This document shows positions 25,453-33,108 of a stretch of 64,000 nt of DNA, piece after piece. The stretch lies in the IMG/VR virus record IMGVR_UViG_3300050343_000243, positions 1-64,000 of that record; one strand, 5' to 3'. Within the stretch, counting starts at the first letter, position 1; the number at the start of each line of letters is the position of its first letter. This DNA is from a virus. Both the position numbers and the translations under genes were made by a program. The notes beneath the pieces are model-generated. The model saw only the letters and a program-made list of their open reading frames with translations, was not told the origin of the DNA and did not search any database.

Positions 25453-25674
25453 ACATATTTCTATTGGGGTACTGTTTGGACAGTTCCCTTGCAGCGCAGC
25501 GGAATACGAGCAAAAAACCACGATTAGACTTAGCTACAGTAGCTCTGTGGCAAGAGTATTTATACGCCATTAAATGATCGATTAATAAAAATTTACCGAG
25601 CCCAGTTCTTAATACAGAGCTTCCTTTCGGCTAGTAGCACAGTAACGTTTATGCGAATAATGAAATTCGCATTT
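25453..25674 (+). promoter_or_regulatory. Control region upstream of the regulator pair
   Basis: No gene seen. Two features stand out: AGTATTTATACGCC (25555-25568), nearly repeated upstream of psbA at 28265, and the perfect inverted repeat ATGCGAAT-aatgaa-ATTCGCAT (25651-25672) ending 2 bases before the ATG at 25675. The first may be a promoter element. The second may be an operator for autoregulation or a translation-start hairpin. Confidence 0.45.
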
Positions 25675-26022
25675 ATGCAGCGGATAGACGTCAAGGTTGA
25701 CGAACGATTTGCTGCTGTCCTCAAAGGGTACTGCGCTTATTGGGGTCTGACTCTGGGAGAACTCATGTATGAGGCTGCCAAACAACACGTACACTCATCT
25801 GCGCAAGTTTGTACACTTGCAGATGACTTAATGCGAAAGCACGGAGTAATTGCTGACAAGCGTTCAGCCAAGCACTGTTACGGCTATCTTTGCCGTTGCT
25901 GCAAGCATCAGCTTATGTGCAGAACTGGCCTGTATCAAAACGAATGGGAGATTGCTGACGAACACAAGCACTTGCAAAAAGATCAATCAAACGATTACCC
26001 CCTTGACTCCTATAAACAATGA
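25675..26022 (+). CDS. Putative RHH-like regulator with Cys-rich C-terminus (copy 1)
   Basis: I chose ATG 25675 by alignment with the next gene. 115 residues. The N-terminal 45 resemble a ribbon-helix-helix unit (short strand RIDVKV, then helices ending LTLGELMYEAAKQHV). The C-terminal part has C-Y-G-x2-C-x2-C-x-H-x3-C, a plausible metal-binding knuckle. It forms a tandem paralogous pair with the following gene, overlapping by 4 bases. A DNA-binding role is inferred. Confidence 0.5.
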   Translation: MQRIDVKVDERFAAVLKGYCAYWGLTLGELMYEAAKQHVHSSAQVCTLADDLMRKHGVIADKRSAKHCYGYLCRCCKHQLMCRTGLYQNEWEIADEHKHLQKDQSNDYPLDSYKQ

Positions 26023-26336
26023 AAAAACTTCAAGTCCAAATGCCTGACCCATGTCATGCGGTATTAAAGGACTATGCCAATGCTTGGGGCATGACAATGT
26101 CTGAAGTGATGTATGAAGCCACTCGTTGCTTTATGCACAAACATTCAGAGAATTGTGGATACATCAATTCATTATTTACATTTAGACGTATCAAAGCTGA
26201 TAAACGACTTACCAAAGAATGTTATGGACATCCTTGTTTTGCCTGTGAGCACTTAGTTGCTTGTAAAACAGGACAATACAAAGGTGGCTGGGAAATGTCT
26301 GAAAAAGTTTCTGAGTACATCAATCTGAAAGCATAA
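26019..26336 (+). CDS. Putative RHH-like regulator with Cys-rich C-terminus (copy 2)
   Basis: 105 residues. Same layout as the upstream gene: LQVQMPDPCHAVLKDYANAW, MTMSEVMYEATRCFM, then IKADKRLTKECYGHPCFACE with spaced Cys and His. The order of conserved blocks is identical, so this is a tandem duplication that has diverged. ATGA overlap implies coupled expression, and the pair could act as a heteromer. Confidence 0.55.
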   Translation: MKKLQVQMPDPCHAVLKDYANAWGMTMSEVMYEATRCFMHKHSENCGYINSLFTFRRIKADKRLTKECYGHPCFACEHLVACKTGQYKGGWEMSEKVSEYINLKA

Positions 26337-26410
26337 TTTTTTTTGCCTGAAAGCTTAACAATAAGTTAGACGATTGATATCTGTATGTCTCGATATATTT
26401 AATCAAAAAA

Positions 26411-26602
26411 ATGTATCAACGCAAACGTTGCGCTTGTGGCGTGAATAATCATACTTTCATTGTCGCTTGTCTGCGGCCTTCACAACTGATCGAATACATG
26501 ACTACAAATAAACACCCACAAATCTCACATTTAATTGTCTCGTTTATGACAAGCATGAATAGCATGAGCAGGGTGTTGTTACACAACAAGTCTCAAAAAT
26601 AA
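26411..26602 (+). CDS. 63-residue Cys/His-containing protein
   Basis: MYQRKRCACGVNNHTFIVAC; Cys and His near the start could bind metal. It is followed by a basic helical tail. Weak evidence beyond an open frame and a plausible start. Confidence 0.35.
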   Translation: MYQRKRCACGVNNHTFIVACLRPSQLIEYMTTNKHPQISHLIVSFMTSMNSMSRVLLHNKSQK

Positions 26603-26639
26603 AGGCACACCTAGTTGCTTCACTTGTATAGCAATTATT

Positions 26640-26656
26640 GCCCCCTCCGGGGGCTT
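26640..26656 (+). terminator. Rho-independent terminator-like hairpin
   Basis: GCCCCC-tcc-GGGGGC with only a short T-run (TTGATCC). Followed by another hairpin CGCTTT-gaaaa-AAGCG in the leader of the DUF932 gene. Confidence 0.6.
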
Positions 26657-26705
26657 GATCCTTTCGTGCGCTTTGAAAAAAGCGTGTTCTTTATATGTCA
26701 ATTCA

Positions 26706-27650
26706 ATGCCCGCAAATTTCACATCTGGCTGGCTCGGCAACGGCGAACGTGCATGGCACGAAATGGGGGTCGTCACCGACGGCACCCTGCCAGCGCGAGA
26801 AGCGTTTGAAACTGCCGACGCTTTATTCACAGTCGAAAAGCGAGAACTTCTCGTTCCAGTCACATTTAACGGACAAGCCTCAGTTGCCGCATCAGGCACC
26901 TACGGAGTTGTCCGTACTGACAGTCAAGGATTACTCGGTGTTGTCAGCAAGCAATATGAAATCGTTCAAAACGATTCGCTCCTTCGGATGGCTGAATTCA
27001 TCCGCGAGGAGGCAGACATGGACTGCGTCATCGTTCTATCGGACGGAGCCAAAGTCTGCTTTACCGCCACACTCCGTGGTGCGGAGACGGACATCGTCCC
27101 TGGCGACACAGTCAAACGACGCATCGTTGGCTATCTAGGACACGACGGCAAGACTGGTTGTGGTGCAAAGTTCACCAACATCCGTGTTGTCTGTCAAAAC
27201 ACACTGACTGCCGCTCTCAATGAGAGTGGTGCTCAATCAAGCATCACCCATAAGGGTACTGCCAACGCTAACTTCGATGCTCTTATCAACAGTATTGACG
27301 TAGCACGGCAAGACTTTGCCGCTGAATGTGATCTGATGCGTGAGTTTTCACGTACCCACATGAGTGCTACTGGCTTCAACGAGTTTGCTGACCACGTTTA
27401 CAACATCAGTGAAGGTGAAGTATTTCGCAAACGTCAGAAGCTAGAGCAAGCATTCCGTGCTGGTTATGGTTCGGAGTATGCCTCATTCTCACTATGGAAT
27501 GGCTTGAATGCCATCACCCAAGTAGAAACAAGCACCCGTGGCACTACAGCTGCCAAGGGTAGAGCACAGTTTGCACGTGGCACCTTTGGTTCTGGTGCTG
27601 TTATCAGCAAAAAAGCTTTCTCTGTTGCACGTGACCTAGTTACTGGCTGA
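26706..27650 (+). CDS. DUF932 phage/plasmid-like protein
   Basis: I chose ATG 26706 (MPANFTSGWLGNGERAWHEM) because the WLGNG..AWHEMGVV start is typical of the DUF932 (TIGR03299-type) family. 314 residues, including VRTDSQGLLGVVSKQYEIVQ, another family hallmark. Members occur in phages and plasmids and are often near replication genes. The biochemical role is not established. It has its own leader and terminator. Confidence 0.75.
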   Translation: MPANFTSGWLGNGERAWHEMGVVTDGTLPAREAFETADALFTVEKRELLVPVTFNGQASVAASGTYGVVRTDSQGLLGVVSKQYEIVQNDSLLRMAEFIREEADMDCVIVLSDGAKVCFTATLRGAETDIVPGDTVKRRIVGYLGHDGKTGCGAKFTNIRVVCQNTLTAALNESGAQSSITHKGTANANFDALINSIDVARQDFAAECDLMREFSRTHMSATGFNEFADHVYNISEGEVFRKRQKLEQAFRAGYGSEYASFSLWNGLNAITQVETSTRGTTAAKGRAQFARGTFGSGAVISKKAFSVARDLVTG

Positions 27651-27663
27651 TAGAAATACAATT

Positions 27664-27692
27664 GGGAGTACTTAATTGTGCTCCCTATTTGT
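27664..27692 (+). terminator. Rho-independent terminator
   Basis: GGGAGTAC-ttaatt-GTGCTCCC stem with one mismatch, followed by TATTTGTT. Confidence 0.65.
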
Positions 27693-27726
27693 TAGCTTAA
27701 GGTTTCATCCATAATATGAATTATTT

Positions 27727-28068
27727 ATGTTATCTAAAATCTTTGGTGTTACTAGTGCCGTTCTATTGGCTCTGTCTACACCCGCAACCGCTGCAAGCAC
27801 TATGCTTACGAGCTGGTATGGACCATACTTTCACGGTCGCCTCACTGCGAACGGAGAAGTGTATGACCAAATGGGATTCACCGCAGCACATAAAACTCTC
27901 CCTTTCGGAACGAGGCTACGGGTCTGTTATCAAGGATGTGTCAACGTCCGAATTAACGACCGTGGTCCGTATATCGGGGCTCGTGAGCTTGACCTCTCTC
28001 TGGGTGCTGCTAAAACAATTGGATTAGTAGATCCAGGCGTTGCAAATGTTCAGGTTACTTATCTCTAA
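27727..28068 (+). CDS. RlpA-like double-psi beta-barrel protein, exported
   Basis: 113 residues. Signal peptide MLSKIFGVTSAVLLALSTPA with cleavage near ATAA. The mature part carries the RlpA pattern: SWYGPYFHGRLTANGE, THKTLPFGTRLRV-type strand (AAHKTLPFGTRLRV), NVRINDRGPYIGARELDLS. RlpA proteins bind or cleave denuded peptidoglycan. Here it could act in lysis or cell-wall remodelling. It lacks a SPOR domain, so it is the minimal form. Confidence 0.75.
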   Translation: MLSKIFGVTSAVLLALSTPATAASTMLTSWYGPYFHGRLTANGEVYDQMGFTAAHKTLPFGTRLRVCYQGCVNVRINDRGPYIGARELDLSLGAAKTIGLVDPGVANVQVTYL

Positions 28069-28124
28069 TTAACCACAATCGTCTGCTCCCGAAGATAAAC
28101 TAAAAACAGTTCAAGGAGATACAA

Positions 28125-28265
28125 ATGTCTAGAACAACTAAACATCCCATTACCAAAAATTGCTTTACTGATTTAGAGCACGAACGCAAAGAACGTAAAC
28201 AACAACGCGCACAGAATATCGAGCTACTTAATGCTTCACTCGACTTAATCGTTAAAGAAAATTAA
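28125..28265 (+). CDS. 46-residue charged helical peptide
   Basis: MSRTTKHPITKNCFTDLEHE then a basic Lys/Arg/Gln helix. It is preceded by a clear ribosome site (AAGGAG 6 bases upstream), which is rare in this window. Unknown function. Confidence 0.55.
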   Translation: MSRTTKHPITKNCFTDLEHERKERKQQRAQNIELLNASLDLIVKEN

Positions 28266-28366
28266 GTATTTATACGCCGTTATTTGTGCATTTCTTAACA
28301 TAGACTAGTTAAGTAGCGTTAACCACACGTGAGTATTACCCAAAAATAAAACACCGCACTAATTAA
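28265..28366 (+). promoter_or_regulatory. psbA: psbA upstream region with shared TATTTATACGCC motif
   Basis: AGTATTTATACGCC (28265-28278) repeats the sequence at 25555-25568. It lies about 90 bases before the psbA ATG and ahead of an A/T-rich leader that contains CACACGTG. It is the best candidate for a promoter element of psbA; no standard -35/-10 pair is obvious. Confidence 0.4.
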
Positions 28367-29452
28367 ATGGCTTCATCAATCTCAGTAGCACGCACAGGCG
28401 TGCAATCAAACTGGGAGGAGTTTTGTAAGTGGGTAACATCAACTGACAACCGCCTTTATGTGGGCTGGTTTGGCATCTTGATGATTCCTACGCTCCTCGC
28501 AGCAACTATTTGCTTCATTATCGCCTTTGTAGGCGCACCACCTGTTGATATCGATGGCATTCGTGAACCAGTTGCAGGATCGCTCCTGTACGGAAATAAC
28601 ATTATATCGGGAGCAGTTGTCCCGTCTAGCAACGCAATCGGTCTGCATTTTTACCCAATCTGGGAAGCGGCTTCATTGGATGAATGGCTTTACAACGGAG
28701 GCCCATTCCAACTCGTTGTCTTCCACTTTCTCATCGGTATCTTCGCTTACATGGGACGCGAATGGGAACTTAGCTACCGGCTAGGTATGCGCCCCTGGAT
28801 CTGCGTTGCATACAGCGCACCTGTGGCTGCAGCTTCTGCCGTATTTCTTGTCTATCCTTTTGGACAGGGATCCTTCTCTGACGCAATGCCTCTCGGCATC
28901 TCCGGTACATTCAACTATATGTTGGTGTTCCAGGCAGAGCATAATATCCTTATGCATCCGTTCCACATGTTGGGCGTGGCTGGTGTCTTCGGCGGCAGCT
29001 TATTCAGTGCTATGCACGGTTCTCTTGTTACATCATCTTTGGTGCGTGAAACCACCGAAAGCGAGTCCCAGAACTACGGTTATAAGTTCGGACAAGAGGA
29101 AGAGACCTACAACATCGTTGCAGCTCATGGCTACTTCGGTCGATTGATCTTCCAATATGCTTCGTTCAACAACTCCCGTTCATTGCACTTCTTCTTAGCA
29201 GCATGGCCTGTCGTTGGTATTTGGTTCACCGCATTAGGTGTATCCACAATGGCCTTCAACTTGAACGGCTTCAACTTCAACCAGTCCATTAACTCTGCTG
29301 ACGGTCACGTCATCAATACCTGGGCAGACATTCTGAACCGCGCAGGTCTTGGAATGGAAGTGATGCATGAGCGTAACGCTCACAACTTCCCTTTGGATCT
29401 TGCCTCTGCAAGTACCAGTCAAGTCGCATTGACTGCACCATCCATCGGTTAA
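28367..29452 (+). CDS. psbA: Photosystem II D1 protein
   Basis: 361 residues, full length, colinear with cyanobacterial D1 (two extra N-terminal residues by alignment to the remembered consensus). It contains the five-helix core, the Mn/Tyr-Z region ([20 protein letters not shown]), the quinone-site loop ([20 protein letters not shown]) and the C-terminal processing site after NFPLDLA (15-residue extension). The residue at D1 position 130 is Glu (MGREWELS), the form of high-light D1 copies. Known role in cyanophages: replacing rapidly damaged host D1 so photosynthesis continues during infection. Confidence 0.98.
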   Translation: MASSISVARTGVQSNWEEFCKWVTSTDNRLYVGWFGILMIPTLLAATICFIIAFVGAPPVDIDGIREPVAGSLLYGNNIISGAVVPSSNAIGLHFYPIWEAASLDEWLYNGGPFQLVVFHFLIGIFAYMGREWELSYRLGMRPWICVAYSAPVAAASAVFLVYPFGQGSFSDAMPLGISGTFNYMLVFQAEHNILMHPFHMLGVAGVFGGSLFSAMHGSLVTSSLVRETTESESQNYGYKFGQEEETYNIVAAHGYFGRLIFQYASFNNSRSLHFFLAAWPVVGIWFTALGVSTMAFNLNGFNFNQSINSADGHVINTWADILNRAGLGMEVMHERNAHNFPLDLASASTSQVALTAPSIG

Positions 29453-29474
29453 TATCAACTCGGAAGAGTTCCAC

Positions 29475-29500
29475 AGCCTCACTTCAGTGGGGCTTTTTAA
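29475..29500 (+). terminator. Rho-independent terminator after psbA
   Basis: AGCCTCAC-ttca-GTGGGGCT followed by TTTTAA. Confidence 0.8.
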
Positions 29501-29514
29501 TATCAAGAATTAAT

Positions 29515-29733
29515 ATGGCTAAAAGTGAATTCATCGATCAACTAGCATCAGCTATGGAACAACTAGGATTTACATCTGATGTTCCCTTAGATATTGCTAT
29601 TGCCGGTGGCCAGGTCTACGAGATCGAAGGTACTGGCACTAAGTGGTCACCTAAAAAAGGTACCCGCAAATACAACAATGATGCATTCATTGTTATCCGT
29701 AAAGTTACACCTGTTATATCTTCCAATGCTTGA
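29515..29733 (+). CDS. 72-residue small protein
   Basis: MAKSEFIDQLASAMEQLGFT then a beta-rich basic C-terminal half (GGQVYEIEGTGTKWSPKKG). Overlaps the next gene by 8 bases. Family not recognised. Confidence 0.55.
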   Translation: MAKSEFIDQLASAMEQLGFTSDVPLDIAIAGGQVYEIEGTGTKWSPKKGTRKYNNDAFIVIRKVTPVISSNA

Positions 29734-29938
29734 ACTTCTCACTTATTACGTGATCGGAGGAGCACTACTTGTTGGTGCCCCTGCTGTATTTTTCCTGATT
29801 GCCTTTATGCCTGCATTGCAAAACACAAAAGGTAGGATGGTTGGATATAAAGATCACAAGCAATACGGTGACATCTCTTCCTATGAGAATGCACCTGTAG
29901 ATCAAACAAAGTTTTATCTGGTGCTGTCAGATGATTAA
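29726..29938 (+). CDS. 70-residue single-pass membrane protein
   Basis: MLELLTYYVIGGALLVGAPA then VFFLIAFMPAL, one strong transmembrane helix, followed by a soluble tail of about 40 residues. The proximity to psbA makes a thylakoid role conceivable, but it does not match a photosystem subunit I know. Overlaps both neighbours. Confidence 0.5.
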   Translation: MLELLTYYVIGGALLVGAPAVFFLIAFMPALQNTKGRMVGYKDHKQYGDISSYENAPVDQTKFYLVLSDD

Positions 29939-30170
29939 AGTACTATTAGCTGCTTCATTGCTACTTGCTGGATCATCAGTACTAGCAGAAGAAACACGTT
30001 GGCCTAGCTATTGCATACGTTCAGTAGAACAGAATGCTGCTGGATATCTATTAGATATGCCTGGCTGGCCTTATGGTATGGATAACAAACCAATGCAAGT
30101 CTCATCATTAGATAGGCTTGACAATACAAACGAATGTTCACCTAACGACCCAAGAATAAGCAATGATTAA
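29931..30170 (+). CDS. Small exported Cys protein
   Basis: 79 residues. Signal peptide MIKVLLAASLLLAGSSVLAE with cleavage after VLA. The mature part is about 60 residues with two Cys (probable disulfide) and several Trp/Tyr. Overlaps the next exported-protein gene by 8 bases. Periplasmic or surface function inferred. Confidence 0.55.
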   Translation: MIKVLLAASLLLAGSSVLAEETRWPSYCIRSVEQNAAGYLLDMPGWPYGMDNKPMQVSSLDRLDNTNECSPNDPRISND

Positions 30171-30417
30171 AGCACTCTTCAGTCTTATGTTCGCTGCACT
30201 TATGTGGGTGCAAGTCCCACAGTGGAGTGATGACTGGAGCAAGTGCTCCGTTGATGTCCCTGACGTTGCTTGTCATTGGTATATCACGGCACCTGATTCA
30301 ACTATGGGTGAAGGATTTAGCTGGGCTAATGCACCTTGGTTCTCTGTTGAAGGCTTGCGTGACGTAAGTCAACTAACAGATACCGTGCAATCTATACAAA
30401 CAACCCATAATCTGTAA
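30163..30417 (+). CDS. Small exported Cys/Trp protein
   Basis: 84 residues. N-terminal hydrophobic MIKALFSLMFAALMWVQVPQ is a signal peptide or anchor. The mature part has two Cys and six Trp (WYITAPDSTM, FSWANAPWF). Coupled to the upstream exported protein. Function unknown. Confidence 0.5.
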   Translation: MIKALFSLMFAALMWVQVPQWSDDWSKCSVDVPDVACHWYITAPDSTMGEGFSWANAPWFSVEGLRDVSQLTDTVQSIQTTHNL

Positions 30418-30419
30418 GT

Positions 30420-30470
30420 CCTTGCTATATTTAATCAGGGACTAATAAGTCTCTAGAGTAGTAAGCAAGG
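30420..30470 (+). other. Possible structured RNA element
   Basis: CCTTGC (30420-30425) pairs with GCAAGG (30465-30470). Inside lies a second hairpin AGGGACT-aata-AGTCTCT (30437-30454). It follows directly after a stop codon and precedes a terminator at 30511, so a short stable transcript or processing signal is possible. Confidence 0.35.
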
Positions 30471-30510
30471 ATAATAACTTGTTTGTTTCATAGGTTGTAT
30501 CAATGGGTGT

Positions 30511-30537
30511 AAGCCTCACTTCGGTGGGGCTTTTCAT
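30511..30537 (+). terminator. Rho-independent terminator
   Basis: AAGCCTCAC-ttcg-GTGGGGCTT followed by TTCATT. Confidence 0.8.
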
Positions 30538-30567
30538 TAAGTGTTAACTGTACCCCAATAAATAATT

Positions 30568-30852
30568 ATGAAAAGAGAATCTCCGGAGTTTTGGGGAGCC
30601 TTATGGGGCTCATCTATTGGGTGTGGCGTTATCGCCATACTCGTACTGCTTACATCATGCAAAGTAAATGACAGATTTGCGGCAAGTATCATCGACGATT
30701 CAGCTAACACAAGCTGTGTCGCTGGGTATGTGGAAGATACGCCCGGTAAAGGCACGATTGATATCTATACCGAGACCATCGGTACTGAAAGTATCTCCAA
30801 CGTTAGCATTGAAATTGCAGATGAAATCTCTCACTCAATCGGCAACTGCTAA
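30568..30852 (+). CDS. 94-residue membrane-anchored or lipoprotein-like protein
   Basis: A hydrophobic segment (SSIGCGVIAILVLLTSC) ends at a Cys in a lipobox-like context (LTSC). The remaining 60 residues are acidic with two more Cys. A Rz1-like spanin lipoprotein is one possibility, but the mature part is not Pro-rich. Its stop is next to the following start. Confidence 0.4.
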   Translation: MKRESPEFWGALWGSSIGCGVIAILVLLTSCKVNDRFAASIIDDSANTSCVAGYVEDTPGKGTIDIYTETIGTESISNVSIEIADEISHSIGNC

Positions 30853-30995
30853 TGGACTTTACTCAAGAAGAACTAAATGATATTCGTGCTGCAGTAGTTC
30901 TCTATATGCAGAACAATATCTCAATTAGAAATCCTCGTTACCAAGAGTTCGAGGTTATACTAAAGAAGCTTAATAAAACATTACAAGAGAAATGA
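30852..30995 (+). CDS. 47-residue helical peptide ahead of hli
   Basis: MDFTQEELNDIRAAVVLYMQ then a basic helical tail. It overlaps hli by ATGA, so it may set hli translation by coupling. Unknown function. Confidence 0.5.
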   Translation: MDFTQEELNDIRAAVVLYMQNNISIRNPRYQEFEVILKKLNKTLQEK

Positions 30996-31183
30996 CTACA
31001 ATTACAGAAGACGGCGGAAGAACAAATATCTACGCCAAAGAACCACAAGTACAAGTAATGGAGGTCTCCGTGACACACAACGAAATCGCTGAAAAACTAA
31101 ATGGACGGCTTGCAATGCTGGGTGTTATCGCTGCCATTGGTGCTTATGCTGTCACCGGTCAGCTGGTTCCCGGCGTATTTTGA
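30992..31183 (+). CDS. hli: High-light-inducible protein
   Basis: 63 residues with a single chlorophyll-binding-type helix: EIAEKLNGRLAMLGVIAAIG then AYAVTGQLVPGVF. The ExxNGRxAM signature is diagnostic. Hli proteins sit in the thylakoid membrane, bind pigment and protect photosystem II under excess light. They commonly accompany psbA in cyanophages. The N-terminal 28 residues are a polar extension. Confidence 0.95.
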   Translation: MTTITEDGGRTNIYAKEPQVQVMEVSVTHNEIAEKLNGRLAMLGVIAAIGAYAVTGQLVPGVF

Positions 31184-31249
31184 TTGGTCTAATGGGTTCT
31201 ATTCAGGACCTGCACTAATGATTAAACTATCGCAATGGTAGTTGTGAAT

Positions 31250-31264
31250 GCCCCCTCCGGGGGC
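31250..31264 (+). terminator. Cassette hairpin (weak U-tract)
   Basis: GCCCCC-tcc-GGGGGC, followed by TATATT rather than a T-run. A second small inverted repeat GCCC-ggcgatt-GGGC (31279-31293) precedes the next start. Confidence 0.55.
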
Positions 31265-31316
31265 TATATTAAATAGGTGCCCGGCGATTGGGCCTGAACA
31301 TATATATTTCAATTGA

Positions 31317-31490
31317 ATGCAAATATCAAGAGAGCAGCTTGCGGAACTCCGTGAGCTCATTGAAGACACAGCAGAATACTTCTGCGACGAAAACAAATTG
31401 TCTGGCGAACTCGCATGGACATGCATCGAATGTTTAGCCACTGCAAAGCTGGCTGAAATGCAAGGTCTCATCACAGCGGATCAAGCCTGA
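31317..31490 (+). CDS. 57-residue acidic helical protein
   Basis: MQISREQLAELRELIEDTAE; all-helical, acidic, with three Cys. Its TGA overlaps the next ATG. Unknown. Confidence 0.5.
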   Translation: MQISREQLAELRELIEDTAEYFCDENKLSGELAWTCIECLATAKLAEMQGLITADQA

Positions 31491-31654
31491 TGAAGGATTC
31501 CCGTGGTCTTGCAGAACTATTCATGCACTTTGTTCGTCAACTGATAATCGAAAATGAAGCGGACAACCCACAAGAGTTGTACCAACTAGTGGCTGATCGC
31601 AGTCAAGCAGAAGCCAATCGATTGATGGCTTTAGATCCTGATCGCAACAAATAA
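31490..31654 (+). CDS. 54-residue helical protein
   Basis: MKDSRGLAELFMHFVRQLII; helical, amphipathic. Coupled to the preceding gene by a TGATG junction and followed by a terminator 7 bases after the stop. Unknown. Confidence 0.5.
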   Translation: MKDSRGLAELFMHFVRQLIIENEADNPQELYQLVADRSQAEANRLMALDPDRNK

Positions 31655-31661
31655 AACTTAT

Positions 31662-31680
31662 GCCCCCTCCGGGGGCTTGA
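31662..31680 (+). terminator. Cassette hairpin/terminator
   Basis: GCCCCC-tcc-GGGGGC followed by TTGATTCTT. Confidence 0.65.
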
Positions 31681-31723
31681 TTCTTCCATGCCCATATGGG
31701 CTTCAACTACATCCAAACTAACT

Positions 31724-32368
31724 ATGACTATCGCTCCTGTTAATACCTCTGTTCTTTCTCAATTCATTGGCGAAGTACAAGACAGCTACGACATGATGAT
31801 CGGCATCGCTCTTGTCAAAGAGTCCGATGCAGTGTTCTTCGAGTACCAGGGCGACAAGCAACAGCCTGTGCCTCTCATGCTGTCGAACGGTCGTCCTCTC
31901 ACATACCTGCGGAACGTGCGTCTGGGTGGTATCAGCATTGCCGAAGACATTGGTGAGTTCAACTCCACCAAGCTCAACATCATTCTCGAAGCTGGCGGCA
32001 AGCGTGTACTTGTTACCTCTGGTCTCACTACTCTCTGGTCTCAAGCTGTGATGACTGGCCTCATGGGCATGTTCAACAGCTACGACCTTGATACTCCTTT
32101 CACTCTCAACACATGGAAGGGTACCTCGAAGATGCGACCTGCATTCGCTTCTATCAAGCTTGCTGGTGACGTCAAAGTTTCTGATCAGATGCTGTACGAC
32201 CAGCTCTGTGAACTCCGTAGTGATCGCGCTGCCGACAAGATCAAAGCTGTCATGCGTGACTCCGTAGAGATCCTGGCCGCTGGCCTGGCTGGTGGTATGC
32301 CTGCCATCAGTGTTGTTGTCGAAGAGCCCAAAGCTCTTACCTCTGTTGAGGAAGCTCTCGACTTCTGA
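31724..32368 (+). CDS. 214-residue protein, unknown, first of a long coupled gene run
   Basis: I chose ATG 31724 (MTIAPVNTSVLSQFIGEVQD) because its distance from the hairpin matches the other cassettes; an in-frame ATG at 31688 lies inside the palindrome GCCCATATGGGC. The protein is mixed alpha/beta with a central beta-rich region (YLRNVRLGGISIAEDIGEF) and a helical C-terminus. No motif recognised. It heads a rightward operon of overlapping genes. Confidence 0.6.
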   Translation: MTIAPVNTSVLSQFIGEVQDSYDMMIGIALVKESDAVFFEYQGDKQQPVPLMLSNGRPLTYLRNVRLGGISIAEDIGEFNSTKLNIILEAGGKRVLVTSGLTTLWSQAVMTGLMGMFNSYDLDTPFTLNTWKGTSKMRPAFASIKLAGDVKVSDQMLYDQLCELRSDRAADKIKAVMRDSVEILAAGLAGGMPAISVVVEEPKALTSVEEALDF

Positions 32369-32545
32369 ATGACTAATCGGGTAGTCACCGAGATGCATGC
32401 AGCACGTAGGTATCTAACCAACGTGCTCTTGCACTTAAGTGTTGACGCAGACAATCTCACTGTCTATCAGTTGATCCAATTACTTGATCACTTTGCAGAA
32501 CACCCAAATGAATACATCGAACTAACCAATGACAACTATCTCTGA
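32369..32545 (+). CDS. 58-residue helical protein
   Basis: MTNRVVTEMHAARRYLTNVL; His-rich helical peptide. It starts at the base after the previous stop and overlaps the next gene by 17 bases. Unknown. Confidence 0.5.
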   Translation: MTNRVVTEMHAARRYLTNVLLHLSVDADNLTVYQLIQLLDHFAEHPNEYIELTNDNYL

Positions 32546-32753
32546 ACTACCTGACTATGACGTCCTCGATGTCGTACTCCTGTGCCACGCAGCACTGGCC
32601 CAAGACTCACCAGAATTTCCTACGCACTATCTCAACCAGATACTCAACATCATGTTTGGTTATCTCACTAGCGATCAGCGCCAGGAAGTCGAAGTGTACC
32701 TTGCTGAAAAGAAGTATCTACCTCCACTGAAACTACACCGTCCTAACTCATGA
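32529..32753 (+). CDS. 74-residue helical protein
   Basis: MTTISELPDYDVLDVVLLCH; acidic N-terminus and basic C-terminal tail. ATGA overlap with the following gene. Unknown. Confidence 0.55.
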   Translation: MTTISELPDYDVLDVVLLCHAALAQDSPEFPTHYLNQILNIMFGYLTSDQRQEVEVYLAEKKYLPPLKLHRPNS

Positions 32754-32893
32754 TTTGCATTCAACAACAAGTTTGGATTACCAAAGAATCCTTTGAAGAC
32801 GAGGAACTTGCAAAAAAAGAATTGGAGCTGCTCAATCGTCGTTTAATTAATGGTGAACAACGTACAGCCTTTCGTCTAATCACTAAATCATGA
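32750..32893 (+). CDS. 47-residue charged helical peptide
   Basis: MICIQQQVWITKESFEDEEL then a Lys/Glu/Arg helix. ATGA junctions at both ends. Unknown. Confidence 0.45.
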   Translation: MICIQQQVWITKESFEDEELAKKELELLNRRLINGEQRTAFRLITKS

Positions 32894-33108
32894 CACTCTC
32901 AGTAATTGAACAAACCAACTTTCGTAACTACATCGTTCATCGATTGATGCTTGAAATCGAACGTCTTATTCCTGAGTACATAAACACTAATCAATATCTC
33001 ATTGAGCATATTGAAGACAAAGGCTATGAGTCTGTCGAAGAATCTTACGTCCAAGACGCAAGCAACATCACCTTTACCTGGCCACCTGACCCTTTTGGAA
33101 GATCATGA
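32890..33108 (+). CDS. 72-residue acidic protein
   Basis: MTLSVIEQTNFRNYIVHRLM; acidic helical centre, aromatic end (ITFTWPPDPFG). The start resembles that of the next gene (short hydrophobic start, then a Gln/Leu helix), so the two may be distant duplicates. Unknown. Confidence 0.55.
   Translation: MTLSVIEQTNFRNYIVHRLMLEIERLIPEYINTNQYLIEHIEDKGYESVEESYVQDASNITFTWPPDPFGRS

Noticed and set aside
29726-29938. A photosystem small subunit next to psbA
   Set aside because: One membrane helix and location fit, but the sequence does not match any Psb, Psa or Pet subunit I can recall.
31718-32398. 226-residue minus-strand reading frame opposite the 31724 gene
   Set aside because: The plus-strand gene fits the operon, has a normal start and better composition; the antisense frame is His/Ser-rich and isolated.
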